Shown here: one piece after another, positions 30,834 through 43,137 of the stretch
Layout of the letters: each line of letters begins with the position of its first letter
Position numbering within the stretch: position 1 is the stretch's first letter
From: Flaveria trinervia
Taxonomy: Eukaryota; Streptophyta; Magnoliopsida; Asterales; Asteraceae
Direction: 5' to 3'
Assembly (NCBI GenBank): GCA_025506515.1
Contig: CM046453.1
Span: 27,951,882 to 28,015,881, forward strand
Length of the DNA: 64,000 nucleotides
Translations under genes and position numbers: made by a program
The notes under the pieces: generated by a model
Told to the model about the DNA's origin: nothing
What the model saw: only the letters and a program-made list of their open reading frames with translations
Databases searched by the model: none

Positions 30834-33800
30834 TTATTCTAGCTGCAGCATACCAAGCCTTAACACCAGGTTGTGGAAAGTTGAACTATCCAAAGGCTTA
30901 GTAAAAATGTCTGCAAGCTCATCAGCACTAGGCACAAACATGGGATTAATTAGACCCTTTTCAAAACAATCACTTATAAAATGATGTCTAATTTCTATAT
31001 GTTTGGTCCTAGAGTGCTGGACTGGATTTTTGACAATACACAGAGCTGAAGCACTATCCATTAATAATGGAGTCTTAGTCTCTGTAATGCCATAATCCAG
31101 AAGTTGGTTCTGAAGCCAGAGTACCTGAGAAGTGCAACTTGCAACAGCAATGTACTCGGCCTCAGCAGTGGATGTAGCAACAGATGTTTGTTTCTTACTC
31201 TGCCAAGAAATCGAACAGTTGCCTAGGAATTGACATCCACCAGAAGTTGATTTCCTGGTCAACTTACACCCTGCATAGTCACTATCGAGAAAGCACTAAT
31301 TTACAAGAGTGCCCAGTGGAATACCATAAACCTAGAGATTGTGTACCTTGCAAATATCTAAAGATCCTCTTGACTGCAATCAGATGAGACTCTTTAGGTG
31401 CAGCCTAAAATCTAGCACAAACACATGTAGCAAACATAATATCTGGTCTAGAAGCTGTTAAATACATCAAGGACCCAATCATACATCTGTAAAGTGTTTC
31501 ATCAACCACTTTACCTTTCTGATCTGTATCCAGTTGTGTGGTGCTACACATGTGGGTAGAACAGTGCTTACAGTTTTGTAAATCAAACTTTTCCAAAAGA
31601 TCTTTTGTGTATTTGCACTGATAAATGAAAATTCCATCAGCCTTTTGTTTGATTTGCAAACCCAGAAAGAACTGTAATTCTCCCATGGCACTCATTTCAA
31701 ACTTCTGTTGCATCAACTTTGTAAAGGCATCACACAACGGAGGATCAGAGGATGCAAAAATAATATCATCTACATAAATTTGAACAAGTAGCTTATGCTG
31801 CCCAGCTTTCTTAATGAATAAAGTCTTATCAATGGAGCCTCTAGTGAAATCATTTTCCAGAAGAAAGTTTGATAATGTCTCATACCAGGCTCTAGGAGCT
31901 TGTTTCAACCCATAAAGAGCCTTATCAAGTTTATACACCCAATTAGGATGTTTATTGTCCTCAAAGCCTAGTGGTTGACATACATAAACCTCTTCTTTAA
32001 TTTTCCCATACAAAAATGCACTTTTGACATCCATTTGAAAGACTTTAAGTTTCTGATAAGCAGCATAAGCTAAAAACAATCGAATTGCTTCCAGTCTGGC
32101 TACAGGGGCAAAGGTTTCATCATAATCAATACCTTCTTCTTGTGCAAACCCCTGAACAACCAGTCTGGCCTTGTTCTTAACAATAAGCCCATTTTCATCA
32201 GTTTTGTTCCTAACACCCATTTAGTGCCTATTACACACTTACCTGGAGGTAGAGGAACCAGTTCCCACACTTGTTGTTTCTTGAACTGAAGAAGCTCAAG
32301 CTGCATGGCATCAACCCATCCATTGTCCTTTAAAGCAATGTGATAATTCTTTGGCTCTTGCTGACTGATAAAGAGAGCATAGAAGCAGAAGTTTGACAAT
32401 TGACTTCTTGTTGATACGCCAGCAGTGATCTCACCAATGATTTGAGACATAGGGTGATTCTTCAGATCTTGATACACAATGAGTTCTGTGCAAGTGTTTG
32501 CAGCAGGTTCAGCAGCAACAGATGGTGATAATGAATCATTTCCTTGAAACCAATCAGTGGATGGTAATTCAAAGGAGGTTGAATTTGAAGAAATCTCATG
32601 AGCATTTGTTGTGGATGGTGCTACTGGAGCTACAGGAACATCAGGTCTAGCTGAATCAGGCAGTTGATCACTAAACCTGAAGAGGTGAGTACTGCTATCA
32701 TCATCATCAGCAGCACCAGCAGTACCACCAGGTGGTGAACTGTTGACAGGAGCAACAGCAGGAGTTTGATAAGGAACATATTGCAGTATGTCCAAATCAA
32801 ATAGCTCCACAGGGCTTTGTGGAATCTTGTCCTTAGGAGATTCATTAAACTTGACATGTAGAGTCTCTTCAACCATCTTTGTTCTGCAGTTGAAGACTCT
32901 GTATGCTTTGCAAGTTGATGAATAACCAACAAAGTACCCTGCATCCACCTTAGGATCAAATTTTTGGAGTTGATCCCGTGTGTTGAGAATGAAACAAGGA
33001 CACCCAAAAGCTCTGAAGAATGAAATTAGAGGGGCCAAATGATGAAGAACTTCATATGGAGTCTTCATCAACCTCTGATTTACTAGAACTCTATTCTGTA
33101 CATAGCAAGGTGTATTGATAGCTTCAGCCCAAAAAGTCATTGGCAGTCCAGAATCAGCCAACATGGACCTTGCAGCTTCAATAAGGGTCATGTTCTTTCT
33201 CTCCACTACTCCATTTTGCTTAGGAGTTCTTAGGATGCTATACTGCCTCTTGATTCCCTTTGATAAGTAAAACTCATCAAGTGTGTGTTTCTAAATTCAG
33301 TACCATTATCACTCCTCACACACTTAACTGGTAGGGAATACTGCTTCTCAACGTGTAACACAAAGTTCATAATGGACTGTGTAGCCTCATCTTTGAATGC
33401 AAGAAGAAAGTCCATACAAATCTGGAGTAATCATCCACAATTACCAGATAGTATTTCTTCTTAGCCATACTCATCACTTTCACAGGACCAAAGAGATCCA
33501 TGTGAAGAAGCTGTAAGCAGGCAGTGGACTTAGGTTCTTCTATGGAGGGAAATGAAGCTTTGTGTTGTTTTCCTTTTAAACAGGCAGTGCAGTTATCTTC
33601 ACACTTGAACTCCTTCATTGGCAGTCTCCTTACTAAACCATGGTTCATCAGCTGATTCATGTTTTTGAGATTAACATGACCCAGGCTTCTATGCCATAGA
33701 ATAGATTCTTGGGGGGAAGCCTTGGAAAATAGGCAAGGATGGCCTTTGAGATCTATTTTCTTGGAAAGGTCTAAGGCATACACTCTTCCTGTCCTGTTGG

Positions 33801-34151
33801 CCTTTAGGAGAGTGTGTTCATCCAACACCTTATCAATCAAATTTAGAACTTTGGATGACAGAATCCGACAGTTCTGACTGGTGAAAAGAGCAACATGGCC
33901 TTTGTCACACATTTGACTGACACTCAAGAGGTTGTACTTGAGATTTTCCACATGGTTAACATCATCAAACTTTATTTCCCCATTGGAAACAAAGCCTTTG
34001 CCAATGATGTAACCCTTTGCATCATTGCCAAATGACACACACCCCTTCCTTCCTTGAGAGTAGTCATTAAGAAGTGATATGTTTCCTGTCATATGCATGG
34101 ATCCTCCACTATCTACATACCAGATGCCTCTGAGGTATGTTGAAGAACCCT
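30834..34151 (-). pseudogene. pol: Element E pol: PR, IN, RT, RNase H (few breaks)
   Basis: Copia pol in three long open pieces. 34155-33367 holds protease (DSG near 34105-34120), the gag-pre-integrase zinc region (LWHRSLGHVN to CTACLKGK) and the first integrase aspartate (DLFGP near 33492). 33415-33230 holds the second aspartate (RSDNGTEF near 33295). 33206-32100 begins at the third acidic residue (ERKN) and runs through the linker into RT. 32220-31405 is RT with ARLVVQGFAQEEGID, QMDVKSAFLYGKI and YVDD at 31767-31778. 31262-30834 is RNase H ending DELADIFTKPLDSSTF. Breaks are single-base losses near 33385, 33280, 32215 and 31290, which may be sequencing errors. This is the best template for the family. 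Confidence 0.94.
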
Positions 34152-34166
34152 GCAAAATACAAAAGA

Positions 34167-36993
34167 TTAGTTAGATTTTAAGACCCAAACCTTTTTGGTC
34201 TTGGGCCTGTTCTCATCAACAGATGGTAAACTAACATGTTTGTTGGAAACAACAGCCTGAGAGGAAGAAGCTGGTGAAGAAAAGGAACCCTTTGGCTTGG
34301 ACCCCCTTTTCTGTGGTTTCAACATAGGAACATCTAATTGGTTAACTCTTCCCAATAGATGTTGAACCATCATAACCAGCTATGTCTGATTTTGGGATAA
34401 GGCTTTTAGTTCTTCAGACACATTGGCATTGGAGTTTGATAAGTTCCTATGTTGCACCTTCTTCTTTTGAGCAATCTCAGCTGTTACCTGTTTAACCCTT
34501 TCCTTTTTGGATTTCTGTTTGGACTTGAGGGTTACAGGATTTAATGTTGCTGGTACAAATGTGGCTCCAAACTCAGTTTTCATTTTAGCTATTTTCTCTT
34601 GATTTCTTCTTTATGTTTGAGTTTGGATCCCCTTTTGTACCAACAATCATCTGTAAGATGATTGAACAAACCACATACTTCACATGGTTTCTTCTTCATC
34701 TTATGATAATCATCAACTAAAGAGGATGAAACTACTGAAGACTTGCTCTTCAGTACTTTAGAAGCATTATTAGCTTTCTTGACTTCCTCTTTAGTAGTCT
34801 TCAAACTCTTTCTACTGACAGTTTTCTTCTCTTCAGTGCTGTCATTAGTTGGAGTTTGAACTTCAGGTGTTAAATCTTGCTCTCCAGTCCTTTCAGGACT
34901 TTCAGAAATAACTCCTGAGTTGATCATCTCTTTTATCATGTGAGTGTTAGCAGTAGAACCATCAATATCAGCTGATGGGTTCTGAGAGGGCTTAGTGCTG
35001 ACTTTAACTTTTGATGATGCTCTATCAAAAGGTGAATCACATGATGAGGTGGATTGGTTATTGCTTTCTCCATCAGATTTCACTTCTGCTCTTGAAGCAA
35101 AATCTGTAGGAGGAGCAGTGTGATTGTAACTAATACCAAACTTCACATTGGAAGTAGATTGCTTACTAAGAAGCATTTCAAAACCTTTGCATGATTGTAC
35201 CCATCGATCACACTCTACCTGGGTGACTGCAAGGGTTTCTTTGAGACTTCTCTGGTCATCCAGAATAACCTCTAGCTTAGCCTTTTTATCATTTAGTTGG
35301 CATTTAAGCTTATAAATCTCATCATTTTTACAATTAAGAGCAGACTCAAACTCAGCTTTTCTTTTGGAAATGGTTTTCTCAAGCTCAAGTTTTTGATTTA
35401 TTAATGCTACATTTACCTCTCTAATTGAGACAAAGGCAGCAATGCATGATTCAGAACATAACTTGGCTTTAGCCTCTGAAGATACCTGAGTTACCTGTGA
35501 AGATGATGCATTTGAGCAGGAACCCTCAGTAGACTCCAGGGCCATGAGAGCCAGATTCCCAAAAGGATTGTCACCACCATGTTGACCAGCATCTGTGAAC
35601 AGTTGTTCATGACCAGACATGTCATCCGGTAAGCTGCTCCAGTCAACACCTCCAGGGGTGAAGAAGCTGTGTTGTTGAGGTTGAGGAGGTTGATGAGATT
35701 GAGATGGTTGAGGTTCTAGTAGTGCATGAGGTTGTGGTACTATAGGACGTGAACTTGATTTGACTGTGGCATATAATAACAAGGGTAAGGATATGGCATT
35801 TGACCCTGAGGAACAAAATATGCAGGAGATTGTGGTTGAGAATGATGACTAGAATTGACAGGATGTTGCCCTCTGTGTTGTTGACTATTTCCAGGGAAAG
35901 TCACAAAAGGTGCAGAGGAATTAGATCCAGATGATCTGCACTCTCTAGCAAAGTGTCCAAGCCTGTGGCATTTGTGACACTTCAACTTACTCTTGTCAAA
36001 ACCAACTTTGGTTTTGCCAGAGAGTCCTGGGAACTTCCTTCCAGTTCTTTTGTAGAACTTCTGAGATCTGATATTTATCAAGGCCATTTGGCTCAAAATA
36101 TCCATCTCTTCTAAGTCATCATCAGCAATCCCCTTGAGATCATCCATGATGAAGCATAGATTGTCATTATTACATCCACTCACAAATGCAGAATCAGAAG
36201 TGTTTGAAGAGAAGTCAATATGTTCATCATACTGGCATTCAGATGAAGCATATTCTAACTCATGACCAACCAAGGCAGTGTTGCTTGGTACAAAGTCTTC
36301 AGTGAGCTTTCCAGATGAAGACAGTTTTCGTTTCTGTTCTATCTCTCTCTCAAATGTGAGCAATTTCCCATGGAGTTGGGTGAGAGATAGTTTGTCCAAA
36401 TTTGCACTGGAGCGTAGGACAATAGTGTATGTGTCCCATCTCTCAGGCAGTGATCTGAGAAATCTGTTATTCATCTGGCTATTGGTGTACTCATGTTTGA
36501 CCATTTTTAATTCAGATATCAAACAAGAGAACCGCTCAAACTTTTAAGTCAGTGTCTCACCCTTCCTATGAGAGAATGTCTCATATTGTTGGGCAAGGAT
36601 TTCTCTATTATTTGCCAAGACCTCATCTGTTCCTCCAAATTGTTCTTTCAAGGCATTCCAGAGGTCATGGACAGTTTCATGATGCATTAGCCCAGAATAG
36701 ATTTCATTAGGCAGTGCCATGGCTAGAATTCCATGGGCTTTTGCATCAATCTCAAACAACTTCTTATCCTCATCTGAGTATTGCTCCCTCCTCTTCGGAA
36801 CCATTTGATTGGTTTCCGGGTTATTCACCATTGGCTTGTGTGGACCATGTACCACTGATGTCCAACAACCTACGCTGTTAACAGACAGATGATGGAGCAT
36901 TCGTCGTTGCCATATGTTATACTCATTCCTAACCAGCATTGGAGGCTTGGTTGAGGAACCAGTATTGTGAGGATCATTGGAAGGAGTAGTCAT
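34167..36993 (-). pseudogene. gag: Element E gag (near complete)
   Basis: Starts at 36993. UBN2 gag domain to about 36000, zinc knuckle 1 (CHKCHRLGHFAREC) near 35938-35985, Pro/Gln-rich stretch (35900-35650), helical stretch (35500-35150), knuckle 2 (CEVCGLFNHLTDDC) near 34645-34690, and a basic tail ending at a TAA at 34167. It is about 940 codons long, large for a copia gag; two widely spaced knuckles are unusual. Defects are a TAA nonsense codon at about 36544, one base lost near 35755, one lost near 34590 and a TAG near 34381. Together with pol it suggests a recently active element, or an active one with assembly errors. Confidence 0.9.
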
Positions 36994-37213
36994 TTTGAGT
37001 CCAAATACAATTTAATTCAAGCTTTTAAATGTTTTTATAAAGACCACAACAGACTCAATGAAAACCAAGAGAAAATCTCAGGATGATTGACCAGAAGACA
37101 CAGAAAATTCAATCTCCATAACCGTTTCTTGCAAAACACAAAAATGCTAATTCAATCAAACTTGGATCTTGAATAGCAGTTTCAATGATCAATTATTAGA
37201 TCGATCAATGATT

Positions 37214-37230
37214 AACCTGCTCTGATACCA
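37214..37230 (-). other. Element E primer binding site
   Basis: TGGTATCAGAGCAGGTT on the minus strand, two bases after the LTR end. Initiator-Met tRNA type. The leader 36994-37213 has no feature beyond AT-rich sequence similar to the A leader (2521-2737). Confidence 0.9.
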
Positions 37231-37232
37231 TT

Positions 37233-38141
37233 TGTCAGGATCAGTGATCACAAGTTTGATGTAATGGAGCGTAGCACATCGGAATGAGAACAAGAATTAG
37301 ACAAATTGTATCAAGAATTTGATACTCGTATGCATTAAGAACAAATACGTTATAACGAGAGAATATATTTCTGTAACAAGGAATGTTTCAATAATATCGA
37401 ATATTTCTTTCAAAATCATTCATTATTACATTAGGTTGACACTCCTATATAGAGTGCAATCGCTGCTGTTATCACGGGTAAGTGACAACTGGCAGATCTA
37501 TTACAAAATAACTAACTCTTAACAAACTACTGAATGTTCACACACTACTGAGAACATATCAGAGTGTTAAGTACAAAATAAGAAACTACTACTGATAAGA
37601 AACTACTGATAAGAACTACTGAACTCAACACAAGAACGCTCTTCAGTCGTTTTACAAATTACTAATAATATAAAACTACTGATGAGCACAACAACGAAGA
37701 AGTATTCTTCAGCTGTTGTGTCAAACTACTGAAAAGATAAAACATAAAACTACTAGCAAGGTAAACCGTCACAACTGAAGAAGACCTCTCAGCTGTTGTG
37801 ACAACGTCTGATACTTTGGTCTTCAGCACTTGTGGCTTCGACTTTGTCTTCAGCACTTGTCTTCATACTTTGTCTTCAGCACTTGTGTCTTCAGAACTTT
37901 GTCTTCAGCACTTGTGTCTTCAGACTTTGTCTTCAGCACTTGTGTCTTCAGACTTTGTCTTCAGCATTTGTCTTCATACTTTGTCTTCAGCACTTGTGTC
38001 TTCAGACTTTGTCTTCACACTTGTCTTCAGACTTGTGTAATTAGATGTTGTCTTCAGCTGTTGTGGTCTTCAGTAGTTGTTGTGACGTCTGTGGGACTTA
38101 AAGGTTTTTCTGATCCGCTCATTGGTTCTTTTGGTCCAACA
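37233..38141 (-). repeat. Element E 5' LTR (909 bp)
   Basis: Starts TGTTGGACCAAAAGAACC and ends CTGATCCTGACA on the minus strand. It has a CTTCAGCACTTGTGT/CTTCAGACTTTGT minisatellite (37815-38035), hairpin words ACTGAAGA/TCTTCAG, and a TATA-like CTATATAGGAG on the minus strand near 37445-37455. The hairpin near 37620 is damaged here but intact in the second copy at 40820-40850, one of many small differences between the two copies. Confidence 0.88.
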
Positions 38142-39077
38142 TTTTCTGATAGAGGAAAAAGAGGGGACAGATGATGAGCATCTGGTACAGACGGGGGAGC
38201 TGGTTTTGTGGCCACTGAGAGACATAGAGGCGGTAAGGGGACGCCAGGCTGAGTCTAGGGTTGTTTTCTAATGACTATACTGATCCTACATACCCCCCTA
38301 CCAGTCCAGCAGCCAAGGGGGAGCACCTATAGCAAGGGCTCTCTAGAAAGAAGAGGATGGCTCATCCCCACGGCAAGGAAAACAGGAGGCCGAGGATTAC
38401 CATGATATCACATCTACCATAGCCACTACCACCACCACTACCACAGCCACCACCACCTCTGCCACAGCCACCACCACTACCACAGCCACCACCACTACCA
38501 TAGCTACCACCACAACCACACCTCCTATCATCACCCCCCACAGCTACTACTACCACTACCACTCCTCCCACTACTACTATCTCTCATCCCACCACCACTA
38601 CCACAGCCACTCCACCATCATCCCACACATATTCCACCTCCCATATACACCATATCTACCACCACCAGTCACCAAGCCGGTCCTTCCACACACACTCCAT
38701 TCACCACGGACCCTCTCTAACCCCCATCGGGTTAGAGGAACAGCTGGCTAACCTAAAACGCATGGTGCTTAGACTGCTTGCAACTGATGAGCTTAAGGCT
38801 TCTCAGTTACATAAAATGATGGAAGTTAATGATGCACAAGCCAAGAAGATTAACAAGCTTAATGAGAAATAGCGACCTATATAAGAGAGCTTTAAGCTGA
38901 GCCCACCGTGCGCTATAAGTCAAAATGAGCTGCTTGCATCGTGAAGAGAATTGAAGAGCTCGAGAAGAAAAATAAGAAGATTATGCTAAAGCTAAAGGGG
39001 TCAAAGAGTGTGCCTCTAAAGATCAAACATGGTGATGGAGATGATGATGAAGACGATGATGATGATGATGATGATGA

Positions 39078-39108
<31 letters not shown>

Positions 39109-39435
39109 AGATGATACTGAAGAAGAGGTCGAGGAGGGAGGACCGAACCGAAAAGATCAAGATGAGGATGATGATCATGGAAGGTGATATCTCCATCAGC
39201 CTCTAATCCTCAGGCTCAGGAGAGGTGAATTAAAAGGAAATCAAGATCAGGAGCCTTATCTTCTGCTCCTCCAGCTGAAGAAACATGCTATCCCAACAAA
39301 GTAATAGTTAGATGTATTGGATTTAGAAACTTTTATTTGAATTATATTACATTAATGTAATTAATTATCATCTATGTTTGTTATGTTTAAATGCTTTATA
39401 AGATGACTTATGTGTGTTGTGCTTAATGTTTAATC
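38142..39435 (+). pseudogene. X env-like ORF, middle part (copy 1, ends at gap)
   Basis: Resumes X at TTTTCTGATAGAGG, overlapping the last 35 bp or so of the left part (1324-1356). Encodes FLIEE-type residues, then EHLVQTGELVLWPLRDIE, a long Thr/Ala/Pro-rich run from (ACC)n repeats (38415-38600), a probable coiled coil (LEEQLANLKRMVLRLLATDE, NDAQAKKINKLNEK near 38730-38870) and an Asp-rich run from (GAT)n (39031-39112). Several frameshifts. The last 130 bp are AT-rich and may be an intron. The contig ends here. Confidence 0.65.
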
Positions 39436-39535
39436 NNNNNNNNNNNNNNNNNNNNNNNNNNNNNNNNNNNNNNNNNNNNNNNNNNNNNNNNNNNNNNNNN
39501 NNNNNNNNNNNNNNNNNNNNNNNNNNNNNNNNNNN
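39436..39535. other. Assembly gap of exactly 100 N
   Basis: A run of 100 N, the conventional length for an unsized scaffold gap. The sequence before it (36321-39435) and after it (39536-42619) is the same 3.1 kb, so the gap joins two contigs that overlap and the true gap size is probably negative. Confidence 0.97.
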
Positions 39536-40194
39536 ACAGTTTTCGTTTCTGTTCTATCTCTCTCTCAAATGTGAGCAATTTCCCATGGAGTGGTGTGTGA
39601 GAGATAGTTTGTCCAAATTTGCACTGGAGCGTAGGACAATAGTGTATGTGTCCCATCTCTCAGGCAGTGATCTGAGAAATCTGTTATTCATCTGGCTATT
39701 GTGTACTCATGTTTGACCATTTTTAATTCAGATATCAAACAAGAGAACGCTCAAACTTTTAAGTCAGTGTCTCACCCTTCCTATGAGAGAATGTCTCATT
39801 TGTGGGCAAGGATTTCTCTATTTTTGCAAGACTCATCTGTTCCTCCAAATTGTTCTTTCAAGGCATTCCAGAGGTCATGGACAGTTTCATGATGCATAGC
39901 CCAGAATAGATTTCAGTAGGCAGTGCCATGGCTAGAATTCCATGGGCTTTTGCATCAATCTCAAACAACTTCTTATCCTCATCTGAGTATTGCTCCCTCC
40001 CTTCGGAACCATTGATTGGGTTCGGGTATTCACCATGGCTGTGGGGACCATGTACCACTGATGTCCAACAACCTACGCTGTTAAAGACAGATGATGGAGC
40101 ATTCGTCGTTGCCATATGTTATACTCATTCCTAACCAGCATTGGAGGCTTGGTTGAGGAACCAGTATGTGAGGATCATTGGAAGGAGTAGTCAT
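39536..40194 (-). pseudogene. gag: E gag N-terminus, duplicate copy
   Basis: Minus-strand gag from its ATG at 40194 to the contig edge, duplicating 36993-36321. It carries more than ten single-base indels absent from copy 1, so no frame stays open. Probably the same locus as copy 1 read with errors, not a separate gene. Confidence 0.85.
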
Positions 40195-40429
40195 TTTGAG
40201 TCCAAATACAATTTAATTCAAGCTTTTAAATGTTTTTATAAAGACCACAACAGACTCAATGAAACCAAGAGAAAATCTCAGGATGATTGACAGAAGACAC
40301 ACAGAAAATTCAATCTCCATAACCTTTCTGCAAAACACAAAAAATGCAATTCAATCAAACTTGGATCTTGAATAGCAGTTTCAATGATCAATATAGATCG
40401 ATCAATGAGTAAACTGCTCTGATACCATT

Positions 40430-41337
40430 TGTCAGGATCAGTGATCACAAGTTTGATGTAATGGAGCGTAGCACATCGGAATGAGAACAAGAATTAGACA
40501 AAATGGTATCAAGAATTTGATACTCGTATGCATTAAGAACAAATACGGTTATAACGAGAGAATATATTTCTGTAACAAGGAATGTTTCAATAATATCGAA
40601 TATTTCTGTTCAAAATCATTCAGTATTACATTAGGTTGACACTCTATATAGAGTGCAATCTGCTGCTGTTATCACGGTAGTGACAAGGAGATCTATTACA
40701 AAAATAACTAATCTTAACAAACTACTGAAATGTTCACAACTACTGAGAACATATCAGAGTGTTAAGTACAAAATAAGAAACTACTGATAAGAAACTAGAT
40801 AAGAACTACTGAAACTACAACGCACTGAAGAACAAGCTCTTCAGTCGTTTTACAAAATATACTAAATATAAAAACTACTGATGAGCACAACAACTGAAGA
40901 AGTATTCTTCAGCTGTTTGTGTCAAACTACTGAAAAGATAAACATAAAACTACTGCAAGGTAAACCGTCACAACTACTGAAGAAGACCTCTTCAGCTGTT
41001 GTGACAAGCTGATACTTTGGTCTTCAGCACTTGTGTCTTCAGACTTTGTCTTCAGCACTTGTCTTCATACTTGTCTTCAGCACTTGTGTCTTCAGACTTT
41101 GTCTTCAGCACTTGTGTCTTCAGATTGTCTTCAGCACTTGTGTCTTCAGACTTTGTCTTCAGCACTTGTCTTATACTTTGTCTTCAGCACTTGTGTCCTC
41201 AGACTTTGTCTTCAGCAGTGTCTTCAGACTTTGTAATTAGATGTTGTCTTCAGCTGTTGTGGTCTTCAGTAGTTGTTGTGACGTCTGTGGGACTTAAAGG
41301 TTTTTCTGATCCGGTCATTGGTTCTTTTGGTCCAACA
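40430..41337 (-). repeat. E 5' LTR, duplicate copy
   Basis: Matches 37233-38141, with the same boundaries (TGTCAGG and GGTCCAACA) and the same X flank TTTTCTGATAGAGG. The shared flank shows it is the same insertion, not a second one. The AACG(C)ACTGAAGA / TCTTCAGTCGTT hairpin is better preserved here. Confidence 0.88.
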
Positions 41338-43132
41338 TTTTCTGATAGAGGAAAAAGAGAGGGGACAGATGATGAGCATCTGGTACAGTCGGCGGGAGCT
41401 GGTTGTGGCCACTGAGAAAGAATAGAGCGGTAAGGGGACGCCAGGCTGAGTCTAGGGGTGTTGCTAATGACTATAATGATCCTACCATACACCCCCTACC
41501 AGTCCAGCAGCCAAGGGGAGCACCTATAGCCAAGGGCTCTAGAAAGAAGAGGATGGTCATCCCCACGGCAAGGAAAACAGGAGGCCGAGGATTACCTGAT
41601 CACATCATCTACCATAGCCACTACCACCACCACTACCACAGCCACCAACACCTCTGCCACAGCACCACCCACTCACCACAGCCAACACCACTACCATAGC
41701 TACCACCAAAACCACACCTCCTATCACCCCCCACAGCTACTACTACCACTACCACTCCTCCCACTACTACTATCTCTCATCCACCACCACTACCACAGCC
41801 ACTCCACCACATCCACACATATCCACCTCCCATATACACCATATCTACCACCACAGTCACCAAGCCGGGTCCTTCCACACACACTCCATTCACCACTAGA
41901 CCCTCTCTACCCACATCGGGTTAGAGGAACAGCTGGCTAACCTAAACTGCATGGTGCTTAGACTGCTTGCAACTGATGAGCTTAGGCTTCTCAGTTACAT
42001 AAAATGATGGAAGTTAATGATGCAAAGCCAAGAAGATTAACAAGCTAATGAGAAGAGCGACCTATATAAGAGAGCTTTAAGCTGAGCCCACCGTGCGTTA
42101 TAAGTCAAAATGAGCTGCTTGCATCGGTGAAGAGAATTGAAGAGCTCGAGAAGAAAAATAAGAAGATTTGCTAAAGCTAAGGGGTCAAAGAGTGTGCTAA
42201 AGATCAAACATGGTGATGGAGATGATGATGAAGACGATGATGATGATGATGATGATGATGATGTATGATGATGATGATGATGATGATGAAGATGATACTG
42301 AAGAAGAGGTCGAGGAGGGAGGACCGAACCGAAAGATCAAGATGAGGATGATGCTCAGGAAGGTGATGCATCTCCATCAGCCTCTAATCCTCAGGCTCAG
42401 GAGAGGTGAATTAAAAGGAATCAAGATCAAGGAGCCTTATCTTCTGCTCCTCCAGCTGAAGAACATGCTATCCAAGACAAAAGTAATAGTTAGATGTATT
42501 GTATTTAGAACTTTTATATTTGAATTATATTACATTAATGTAATTAATTATCATCTATGTTTGTTTATGTTTAAATGCTTTATAAGATGACTTATGTGTG
42601 TTGTGCTTAATGTTTAATCAAACAGATGAATCTCTACAAGTAGACAAATAAGATGTCAACCCCTTCAGCAGGTCAAGTCTCAATTAACCATGATTCTGGA
42701 TTTCAAGGGATAGTCAGAAGGTCAGTGAGCTACACTCCCAAAGAAGGAGAAACATTCATGATCTGACTGGTGACCAGCTAGCTGAGATATTCCAAATCAA
42801 TCCTGATGAAATTGTCAAAGGCTCCAGAAGTCAACGTACTAAGTGATGAGGAGCTACAGGATGTTGATGAGATTGAGATAGGATGTTATAGCTGAGCACT
42901 ATCCGAGTACGCTGACCACGAAGGCAATGTTATACCCAATTTGGGTGATACTTTTGGCAGCGCTACATTTGAGAAGCTAGATGAAAAAAGAGAGAGAAAA
43001 GGAGAAAGAAAAAGCTTGGCCCAAGCTTCAGACGCCTATGTAGAATTGAAGAATGTTAAATAGGCGGCTTGTTTTGCTAAAATGAAAGCCCAGCGCGCAC
43101 CTACAAAGCAGAATTCCTACACCAAACTATAC
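41338..43132 (+). pseudogene. X env-like ORF, middle part (copy 2) and join to C
   Basis: Repeats 38142-39435, then carries on into unique sequence from 42620. Later pieces read MSTPSAGQVSINHDSG (near 42654), VRRSVSYTPKEGE, LSDEELQDVDEIEI, a Glu/Lys/Arg-rich stretch and KAQRAPTKQNSYTKLYR, up to the target site of C at 43133. The reading frame of the last segment resumes without a break after C at 63395 (KKHQKVSGKIIAW). Several frameshifts occur earlier. Together with 311-1356 and 63395-63938 this outlines a whole env-like protein. Confidence 0.68.
42483..42625 (+). other. Candidate intron in the X env-like ORF
   Basis: About 143 bp of very AT-rich sequence interrupts charged coding sequence. 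It begins AAAA|GTAATAG and ends AATCAAAC(AG)|ATG, with an ACATTAATG/TTAAT branch-like word. Codon-like composition returns on both sides. The frame does not join cleanly in this damaged copy, so an AT-rich insertion is also possible. Confidence 0.3.
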
Positions 43133-43137
43133 AGAGT
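43133..43137. other. Left target-site duplication of C (AGAGT)
   Basis: AGAGT directly before the C 5' LTR; the same five bases follow the 3' LTR at 63390-63394. Five bases is the normal duplication for copia integrase. Confidence 0.9.

Larger units (their letters stand above)
26069..38141 (-). mobile_element. Copia element E (minus strand), best preserved copy
   Basis: Reading right to left: 5' LTR 37233-38141, primer site, gag, pol, shortened spacer, env-like ORF lacking its N-terminus, purine tract, and a 3' LTR that runs from 27341 to about 26670 and then folds back on itself to 26069. Its LTRs are a different subtype from B (tandem CTTCAGACTTTGT units rather than TTCTTCAGCTG). Gag and pol have long open pieces (397, 368 and 271 codons) with only a few stops and single-base losses. 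No 5-bp target duplication is visible: ACGGA precedes 26069 and TTTTC follows 38141. Confidence 0.85.
39536..42619. repeat. Second copy of 36321-39435, likely a false duplication
   Basis: Starts ACAGTTTTCGTTTCTG right after the N run and matches copy 1 to AATGTTTAATC at 42619, just where copy 1 stops at the gap. Contents in order: gag N-terminus of E (40194-39536, minus), leader, primer site (about 40412-40427), 5' LTR (40430-41337, 908 bp) and the X middle part. Differences are mostly single-base losses (for example CAGTATTGTGAGG versus CAGTATGTGAGG, and GGGTTATTCACC versus GGGTATTCACC), typical of unpolished long-read contig ends. Confidence 0.9.

Noticed and set aside
38362..38571. Glycine/valine-rich minus-strand ORF
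   Set aside because: Antisense shadow of the (ACC)n stretch that codes for Thr-rich sequence in X on the + strand.
41403..41699. 98-codon ORF in the duplicated X segment
   Set aside because: Exists only in the error-rich second copy and is interrupted in copy 1; product of indels in low-complexity sequence.
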